From positions 1,860,001 to 1,924,000 of the forward strand of contig JAPEUQ010000001.1 in assembly GCA_027946365.1 (NCBI GenBank): DNA of 64,000 nt. Direction: 5' to 3'. Under the pieces are notes generated by a model. That model made no database searches, was not told the DNA's origin, and was given only the letters and a program-made list of their open reading frames with translations. The position numbers were made by a program, and so were the translations under genes. Shown piece after piece: positions 57,280 through 64,000 of the stretch. Every line of letters begins with the position of its first letter. Within the stretch, counting starts at the first letter, position 1. The stretch comes from Kalmusia sp. IMI 367209 (Eukaryota > Ascomycota > Dothideomycetes > Pleosporales > Didymosphaeriaceae).

Positions 57280-59247
57280 TCACCCAACAGTCCAACGTCC
57301 CCACCATTTCCCGTCAATGTTGAGGCGGCCCAGACTGTACGAATCCCAATTCTCGTTGGCGAAAGAAATGAGCTTACCCCCTACCTGGAAGTTCTTGATG
57401 ACAAGTCCAAGCTTACCCGGGGAGTTGTCGCCCAACGCGACAGCCTGGTTATTATGGTTGGCATCGGTGAAGACGGGGAACGTGCTCATGTCCACCCCGG
57501 TCGCATCAGGTGACAAAGCCTCAACCCAGATGTTGGAGAAGGTCAACGTGTCGATGTTCTGCAGAGGGTTGATTCCCAGGAGGGCCGGGCAGATACCCTC
57601 ACAGCGCCAGTTGGTAATCGAGTAGTTTGACAAATGCTGGGTGATATCGGCAGTAGATGTGGAATCTTGGTTGTTGTAGAGCCTTGCGGATGCAACGAGG
57701 GCTCGAGGCCAGAGCGGACCTTGCGACATGTATCGGGTATGGATGACGTCGACCGTGTCGACTGTAACGTTGTCCACAGTTCGCGGGTACCATCCAAATT
57801 GGACAATAGGCGCATTGTTGGTCTTCCAGACTATCATTCTTTCGCATAGGACGTTGCTGTAGTAGGTCTTGATGGCGTCGTCGCCAACGTGGTAAAAGAC
57901 ATCCCGGACGTGGGACTTCGGGTACATTTCGATGCCGTCTGTCTGTCCAAAAAATGCACCGACTTGCTTGTAGTCAGATGCCTGCACGGTGAACGAGTCG
58001 AGATGGTCTCCGTAGAAATCCATGCTGTTGAAAGGAGGAGCATTCAGCGTCACGCCATTCAGGGTCCATTGAGCGCCGGCGGCCGCTTGACCCCGCCACA
58101 TCTTCAAGGACGTGCCATCATTCTTGTGGTTGATGTAGCCAGCTTTGGTATCGGCTTGGTAAACGTACTGCTCGCCAGAGAGAACGCCAAAACCTGTGGC
58201 CCGGAGATCCAATGACTGGCTCTGGTACTCAATGGCACCTTTCACGTAGGCACCTGGAGCGAGATAGACCCATGTTACGGAACTGGAGAGGAGCATGTGA
58301 GCAGCGCCTGTGCACCAGTAGACACCCGGCTGGAAGTAGAGAATAGATTGGGTGATGCTGCTTAGGTCGGGGATCAAGCCTGGAGTGACACGGTAGGTGT
58401 TAGCCGAATTGATGTCAGGCACGTACTTCTGCTTGCTGGGAAAAGGGCTCATGAAGACCATCAAAGCGTTGAGAGGCTCGACGCCAACAATCGACGTAGA
58501 AGAAGTGTCGTAGGAAGAGACGTAGTATGCACCGTCGGGGTTCTTGTTCTGCACGTAGTGAGAGTCCAACCCGTCGTGGGTTGCGACGTACTGCCACAAA
58601 TTGTCGGGGAACTCAATCGAGAAACGATGTCCATTGGCGCTGTAAGGAACAGTAACGAGGAGGGCCTTGCCATCACTTGATCGCTTGAAATTGAGATTCG
58701 TTGGCCTGATGACAACTTGTGCTGGATCTACGGTACCTTGGTCCAAACGGGTGATTTTCACGATGCTGTCACCCGTAGTAAGGTATTGTGTCCACGCCAT
58801 ATCCACGCCAATATCGGGCTCGATGGTAATTTGATCATCAATATCGGGGCAGAGTTCGTCACTTGTGGGGCCACATAGCTGTCCATTGCCATTCCGTGGG
58901 ATCGTCTCGTATACAAATGAGTCGTAGAAGTCGGTCGCATTCCCAGCTGTCGCCACCTGGATGGAGTACATATGGGATCTGCGGACATTTTCATTTTTCA
59001 CTGCTGTTTTGGTATTAACCTCGGAGGTGTTGTGCCACCAAGTGTGGAGATTTTGCGTGTCCGCAGTCCGAGGTGAGGTTGTGATAGCTGTAGTCTCGTC
59101 AGTCACCTTCTTTTTGGCCTGTTAAGTTTGTCATTCTCCATGCGTACCACGGTCGAATAAGTATCTAGTATGACCCTGCACAAGTGGCGCGCTCGCCGAC
59201 AACAGCGATAGAATGGCTATCGGCTTTGTATAAGGCAGGAACTGCAT
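57280..59247 (-). CDS. Secreted dextranase, glycoside hydrolase family 49
   Basis: Endo-acting enzyme that cleaves alpha-1,6 bonds of dextran, or a related GH49 activity such as isopullulanase. A first exon (59182-59247) encodes MQFLPYTKPIAILSLLSASA, a signal peptide. It joins the main exon (57280-59118) through a 63-bp intron whose donor (GTGCAG) is weak, so this junction is tentative. Total 634 aa. The N-terminal beta-sandwich starts HTWWHNTSEVNTKTAVKNEN and has FVYETIPRNGNGQL. The right-handed beta-helix includes SILYFQPGVYWC, WVYLAPGAYVKGAIEY, LNAPPFNSMDFYGD, the catalytic region QTDGIEMYP, and GDDAIKTYYSNV, which supplies the clustered catalytic aspartates. The end, LNIDGKWWGRW, matches the family. 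The divergent neighbour is an alpha-glucoside-type transporter. Confidence 0.92.
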
Positions 59248-59341
59248 TTCGAAACTCAAGCGGTGAAGCAAAGACCCTAGTATGGGAGGCCTTAGAAAGT
59301 AAGGGGCGGCGTGCTGAATATTCTAGCTGCATCGACGAAGC

Positions 59342-59347
59342 TTTATA
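59342..59347 (-). promoter_or_regulatory. Candidate TATA box of the dextranase gene
   Basis: On the minus strand GATATAAAGC lies about 95 bases upstream of the ATG at 59247. Position and sequence suit a TATA element of an inducible gene; function is inferred. Confidence 0.4.
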
Positions 59348-61592
59348 TCTTGCGAGAACATTCATGAAGGCCGGTCAGACTTAGTAGAATCTTGAACGGA
59401 GATTTGCAGCGCAACGAGCATCATGCGCCACCTTTGCGGTCTCAGTACCTTACCGTACCCCGGATTTTCTCATGTAGGGTCCCCTGCCCGTTAGTGGTTG
59501 TAACTAGTTCCAAGCTATTCCAACCTTGTTAAAGTCCCGCCACCTTCAAGTATCCACTTCTTACTTTTGGATCTCCCCGTTAATTTCGATGGAGGGCTAG
59601 TCATTACAACCAAGAGATTGGAGGGCGAGGCCGGCCACAATTTGTGCCGCCTGCGAACCAAACACCCGAAAACCGTTTGTCAAGGTGCATTTCAGTTGGC
59701 ATCTAGAATGATGATCGGGATACCGAGGGCCAAGTCTCTTAGATCCAGTGCCCAATCCCTGCGCGTCGCTCTACCTCGTAAGCCACTAGAATTAACTTTA
59801 GAATATCTCATCGCGCCACGAGTAAGCTTATTCTTCCCTCTGAGCTCCGATTCGATCCTTGTTTCTCACCAGCTGTCAGAATTGGGGCCATAACGTCCGA
59901 GTCTAGTGGAGAACAACCTGGCGCACGGGCAGGTATCAGCGGGCCTTTTAGATCGAAGCTCTCGGTCAGACCAATCCATCCTGTTTTGTCTCATGACTGC
60001 AGTAGACAGGCCGGATAGGCCACGCAAGTACTTCTAAAGAAGGCTGCATGATCACAAGATCATAACCCAATCATACTGCCCGGTTCTTACAGATAAAAGA
60101 AGACTTTCCAAAATGCAATATTGCGGGTGTAGCGGTATTTGTGATACCTGCGTACAATTCATTTACACCAGAATACCCTCAGACTCCATCAACTATGCAG
60201 AATTCGTTACAATGTTCCGCACGCGGTCTGCTCGAAGCTTGTCCACCGACGGGTGGATCAGTATCATTGCAAGGTGCGGCACGGCTTTGGAGATTGTTGT
60301 GTTACTTGCGGTAGCGGCGGGAAGGTACTCATTTCTAAGCTTTCCTTCTTTGCCAGGCTATCATTTGTACCTAGACATATTTTACCCCTCAATTAATGCG
60401 CTAACAACGGGTTGACACAGCTTTTGCGTGTGGTTTCCAAGATTAATAGACGATGCGAGGTTCTATTTTGGCTAGATAGAGACGAAACCTCCTCAGGTGT
60501 AAACAAGTGGATCGGCAACATTACGATGACGAAAGATTGATCTCTCTTTCATAGGGCCTAAGTGAAGACATGCAAGTGCGTCGAACATGTTCAGCTTGTT
60601 GGGAAAAAAAAGCACGACAAAGTGCCTGCTAAAATGATTCATTCTGCGTCTTCTGGTTGAAATTTCTGGTCGAGCAGAAGTTGCGTTGCTCATTGTTTGA
60701 AGGTGTATCGCGGAACAGAAGAGACCAGGTGGCGCTGGGACGATGGCTTGAGCGCAGACCTAAACTTCCCGGTCGGATTCTGTGATGGAGGTTATCGAAT
60801 CCCATGTGTGAATATGCGGCCCAGGACGGAAGGAATGGCCAATCGGGTAACGGAGATATGACGGTCGAGCCCGTCTTCCAAGATCTTTTTGCCCTATGGG
60901 GGCGTGTTTGCTGATGGCCCCCATAGCGTCAAGCCACATCCCTAGTCTTGTCATTTAACGTTCCACCTGCCGTTGTAGCTAGCAATCCCCACTCGTACCA
61001 TAGAACGCAGACCCACCTAAATTCCTGGCTGGTCCGCAGTGCTACCAACAGGCACCTAGGAACCGATGTAAATCTCGGCTTCTAGAATGCAGAAAACCCG
61101 CAACGGCGCCCGCTCAGATACATCCAATCAGGACCTGAAAAGGCGCCATGCTAATCCAATTATCAGACCACCTGCAGCATGGACACGAGATCATGCAATG
61201 GTACCTTCGTACCTGCAGGAATGGTCGCTAGACTCGACGAGACGGTGTCTCTCAGTCTTGCGCGGGCCACGACGGCTTGAGCGGCCAATCGGGCTACGGA
61301 GAGAACGAACTCGTGAGACTCTAACCGAGCTAGAGGCACGGGCACTGAGCGCCTATTCACTATTGTAACCACATCCTTGCCGAAAACTCACAACAAGTTT
61401 AGGAGAGAGGGCGAAGTGGTGGTGCCGCAGTAGGTTTTGACTTTGGAGCAAATTTCTTTGTCGCCTTCTTGCAGCCTCCGCCTGGTATACCATGGGGACT
61501 CCAGACTTTCCAGTCACAGTTCCTGCATGTTCCTCATTCCTAGTGTGTCTAAGCTCTTGAGAATAGTGGCATATGGTGTCGCCCGAGCACAG
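59348..61592. other. Long divergent intergenic region between dextranase and transporter
   Basis: About 2.2 kb with short ORFs only. Being shared by two divergent carbohydrate genes, it may hold common regulatory sites, but I cannot name a factor-binding motif with confidence. Confidence 0.4.
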
Positions 61593-61598
61593 TATAAA
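61593..61598 (+). promoter_or_regulatory. Candidate TATA box of the MFS transporter gene
   Basis: AGTATAAATC lies about 170 bases upstream of the ATG at 61764, a plausible core promoter. A pyrimidine-rich leader follows. Confidence 0.4.
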
Positions 61599-61763
61599 TC
61601 GAGTCGAAGGCCCCAGAAGCGCTCGACACTACGCAACAGCGGTCTTTCTTGTCCTTTCTTGACATCTCATCCGCTTATTCCGATTTAATCACATTGTTCC
61701 TCCTCAGACATTGTATTATCCGTCCCCAACTCCTCTATTCTACCTTGGGTGGTCTCATTTACC

Positions 61764-63434
61764 ATGGAGGGCTCTAACAAACGCGGCGACGAGCCAGCAG
61801 TCGTTCACCTTGACGGCAGTACTATAGACCATTTGGCTAAGAACAATGCCAACTATGCCGATCTCGCAGAGGACGCACAGATAGCGACGGTCAAGGAACA
61901 TCAAATGTCCCTTGGGCAGGGCCTAAAGCTATATCCAAAGGCCGTTGCCTGGTCCATCATCCTTTCCACGGCCATTGTCATGGAGGGCTACGATGTCGTC
62001 CTCATGGGATCCTTCTTTGCACATCCGGCTTTCAAGAAGAAATACGGCGAGAAGATGGCAGATGGCACCTATGGCATACCGGCACCCTGGCAGGCGGGCC
62101 TCACTAATGCCATGAACGTTGGCCAGATTCTGGGACTATTCGCGACCGGCATCATCTCGGAGCGCTTTGGATACAGGAAGACCATGACGGCTTCCCTACT
62201 CCTGATCATCGGCTTTATCTTCATCCTATTTTTCGCGCCGAACAAGGAAACTTTGCTGGTTGGTGAGATGTTCATGGGCCTGCCACTTAGCGTGTTCCAA
62301 ACCATCACCGTTGCATATGCTTCTGAAGTCTGCCCAGTGGTCTTAAGATGCTACCTTACGACATATGTTAACCTGTGCTGGGTCATGGGCCAGCTGATCG
62401 CGTCTGGCGTGTTGAAGGGATTCGTAGGGCAAATGGACCAATGGTCCTATCGGGTACCTTTTGCGGTTCAGTGGATCTGGCCGGTTCCGATCCTTATCGG
62501 CGTCGTGCTCGCTCCCGAAAGTCCTTGGTGGTTGGTGAGAAAAGGCCGCGTTGAGGAGGCTGTGCAGGTCCTCAAACGTCTAACAGGCACTGCGGATCTG
62601 ACTTTCAACCCGGATGAGACAGTAGCCATGATGGTGCACACCAACGATCTAGAGAAGGAAATCACAGCCGGCACCTCCTACCTCGATTGCTTCAAGGGCA
62701 ACGACCTGCGCCGCACGGAGATTGTATGCATGACATGGGCAGCGCAGAACCTCTGCGGAGCGGGCCTGATGGCGTATTCAACCTACTTCTACGAGCAGGC
62801 GGGACTCGCGACGTCGAATTCTTTCAACATGTCTCTTGGGCAGTATGGCCTCGGGTTCATGGGCACCCTTCTGTCCTGGGTGCTGATGACGTACTTTGGC
62901 CGTCGCACGCTCTACGTCGGAGGCCTGGCCATTCTCAACGTGCTCCTCTTCATCATTGGATTCATCTCGCTGGCTGGCGCGAGCGCGGGTGCATCGTGGG
63001 CGACGGGCTCCATGCTACTCGTCTACACCTTCTTCTATGATTCTACTGTCGGTCCCGTCTGCTACTCGCTTGTGTCGGAGCTCTCGTCGACGCGTCTTCG
63101 TGCCAAAACGATTGTGTTGTCCCGCAATCTCTACAATATGCTGAGCATCGTGAACGGCGTCATTATCCCTTATATGCTGAATCCGGACGCTTGGCACTGG
63201 CGAGGCAAGGCTGGTTTCTTCTGGGGCGGTCTCTGCTTCCTCTGCGTCGTGTGGTCGTTCTTCCGGTTGCCTGAGCCAAAAGACCGCACGTACGGCGAGC
63301 TCGACATCCTGTTCGAAAGCAGGGTCAGTGCGCGCAAATTCAAGGGCACCGCCGTCAACCAGTTCTCCGATTCGGCTGAGTTGTCAGAGAAGAAGGGGGT
63401 CGGTACTAGCCATACTGAAGTGGTGGTGTCGTAA
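61764..63434 (+). CDS. MFS sugar transporter, alpha-glucoside:H+ symporter type
   Basis: Plasma-membrane permease of the sugar-porter family, closest in pattern to maltose/alpha-glucoside transporters. Intronless, 556 aa from the ATG at 61764 (ACCATGG); the frame is open slightly further upstream. Twelve membrane helices can be traced from IILSTAIVMEGYDVVLMGSF to GGLCFLCVVWSFF. Family motifs: ISERFGYRKT (loop 2, the D/GxxGRR-like signature), MGLPLSVFQTITVAYASEVCP, PESPWWLVRKGR after helix 6, YFGRRTLYVGG in the second half, and the C-terminal PEPKDRTYGELDILFE. The N-terminus has a long acidic cytosolic arm, as in MAL-type permeases. It is divergent from the GH49 dextranase. Import of isomalto-oligosaccharides released by that enzyme is a reasonable inference, unproven. 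Confidence 0.92.
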   Translation: MEGSNKRGDEPAVVHLDGSTIDHLAKNNANYADLAEDAQIATVKEHQMSLGQGLKLYPKAVAWSIILSTAIVMEGYDVVLMGSFFAHPAFKKKYGEKMADGTYGIPAPWQAGLTNAMNVGQILGLFATGIISERFGYRKTMTASLLLIIGFIFILFFAPNKETLLVGEMFMGLPLSVFQTITVAYASEVCPVVLRCYLTTYVNLCWVMGQLIASGVLKGFVGQMDQWSYRVPFAVQWIWPVPILIGVVLAPESPWWLVRKGRVEEAVQVLKRLTGTADLTFNPDETVAMMVHTNDLEKEITAGTSYLDCFKGNDLRRTEIVCMTWAAQNLCGAGLMAYSTYFYEQAGLATSNSFNMSLGQYGLGFMGTLLSWVLMTYFGRRTLYVGGLAILNVLLFIIGFISLAGASAGASWATGSMLLVYTFFYDSTVGPVCYSLVSELSSTRLRAKTIVLSRNLYNMLSIVNGVIIPYMLNPDAWHWRGKAGFFWGGLCFLCVVWSFFRLPEPKDRTYGELDILFESRVSARKFKGTAVNQFSDSAELSEKKGVGTSHTEVVVS

Positions 63435-64000
63435 ATGCGTAGATGCGTAGATGAGTCGATGGCTAGATGTGTGGACTGGTGGACAAGACACGGCAGGTGT
63501 AGCAATGAGGCGAGCGGGAGGATGCAGGGGTTGGATTTTAGTCCTACTTTCGCTTCTTTAGTCAAACTATGTTTAATGATACTTGGCGACGAGGCTTAAA
63601 CGTACCAAGTAATCTGAGATGCTGCATGGCAGCTGAAGGTGTCGTGCCATGGTTTTGTGTGAGGCCTGAGCAACGACCGACTCGATGGCGGCCGATGATG
63701 CTGCCGGGGTCTGGCGATGGTGCTGACGGTAAGGCCCATTGACTGTCCGTGTCTGTCGCCCTGGGTAGCCTGTCATGCCTGTGTAGGTGTAGTGGGTTGC
63801 AGGCCTTGCTGGCTTTTCCGCACTCTAGCATTGGCGGCCACCTCCCCCGCACGCCCTCGATCGCCGCTGACATGTTAGTGTACGGGGAAGGTGCCAGGCT
63901 CGCAATCGATAATCACGCCTGACGGGTGATCAGTGAACATATTGGCCCCTCTGCTCCCAACATCTCCCAGTACCCCAGGTTCCACTACTACATTTTTCCC
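63435..64000. other. 3' flank of the transporter gene
   Basis: This is 566 bases to the window end. Short minus-strand ORFs here have no recognisable domain. A short near-repeat (GCGTAGATG / AGTCGATGGCTAGATG) follows the stop. Confidence 0.4.

Noticed and set aside
1..64000. tRNA genes, rRNA, transposons with terminal repeats, CRISPR arrays
   Set aside because: Scanned by eye for the T-arm sequence GGTTCGAATCC, terminal inverted repeats and spaced repeats; none was convincing. A tRNAscan or repeat search could still find short elements.

Overview
This window is a piece of nuclear chromosome from a filamentous ascomycete. The genes are interrupted by 45-65 bp introns with GT...CTAAC/CTGAC...AG signals, and several are fungal-type: SWR1 subunit Arp6, mitochondrial ribosomal protein mL50, a GH49 dextranase and fungal CorA-like membrane proteins. 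The gene content and protein style suggest a dothideomycete, perhaps Pleosporales, but that placement is inferred from family resemblance only. I see no tRNA, rRNA, intact transposon or CRISPR.

Layout. 1-14.9 kb is a dense housekeeping block: the 3' part of the DNA polymerase alpha catalytic gene, a kynureninase (minus) divergent from the Fe-S assembly gene ISA2, a four-helix membrane protein (minus), two small secreted proteins, the retromer gene VPS35 and an unrecognised conserved gene (minus). 15-19.2 kb is gene-poor, with a damaged single-pass surface protein and an ankyrin-type gene relic. 19.2-25 kb returns to housekeeping: a short-chain dehydrogenase, mL50 and ARP6. At 25.3-26.4 kb there is a decayed wax-synthase-like gene.

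27.5-45.2 kb is an accessory island built from a repeated module. Its order is: short three-exon ORF X, CorA-like membrane protein A, kinase B, a broken CorA-like C-terminus F, X', CorA-like C, a large kinase-VWA fusion D, and relics of a third kinase (E) and another membrane protein (G). All lie on the plus strand. A and C share exon lengths of 190 and 97 nt, X and X' share a 48-nt second exon, and B, D and E are homologous kinases. The kinases have HHD or HQD in place of HRD. I read this as tandem duplication followed by partial decay of a membrane-protein/kinase pair. Its function is unknown; a signalling or self/non-self role is only a hypothesis.

45.6-64 kb is ordinary again: a BTB/POZ-like protein, a large disordered protein with a C-terminal Cys cluster, a DUF676 (Rog1-like) lipase, a small unknown protein, then a secreted GH49 dextranase divergent from an alpha-glucoside-type MFS transporter. 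The last two could act together: extracellular dextran cleavage followed by uptake of the oligosaccharide.

One quality signal runs through the window. Conserved genes (kynureninase twice, VPS35 once, the wax-synthase-like gene twice) lose frame by exactly one extra base, always inside a short homopolymer. Removing those bases gives exon sums divisible by three and uninterrupted family sequence. These are most likely sequencing or assembly insertions, so frameshifts here should not by themselves be taken as pseudogenisation.
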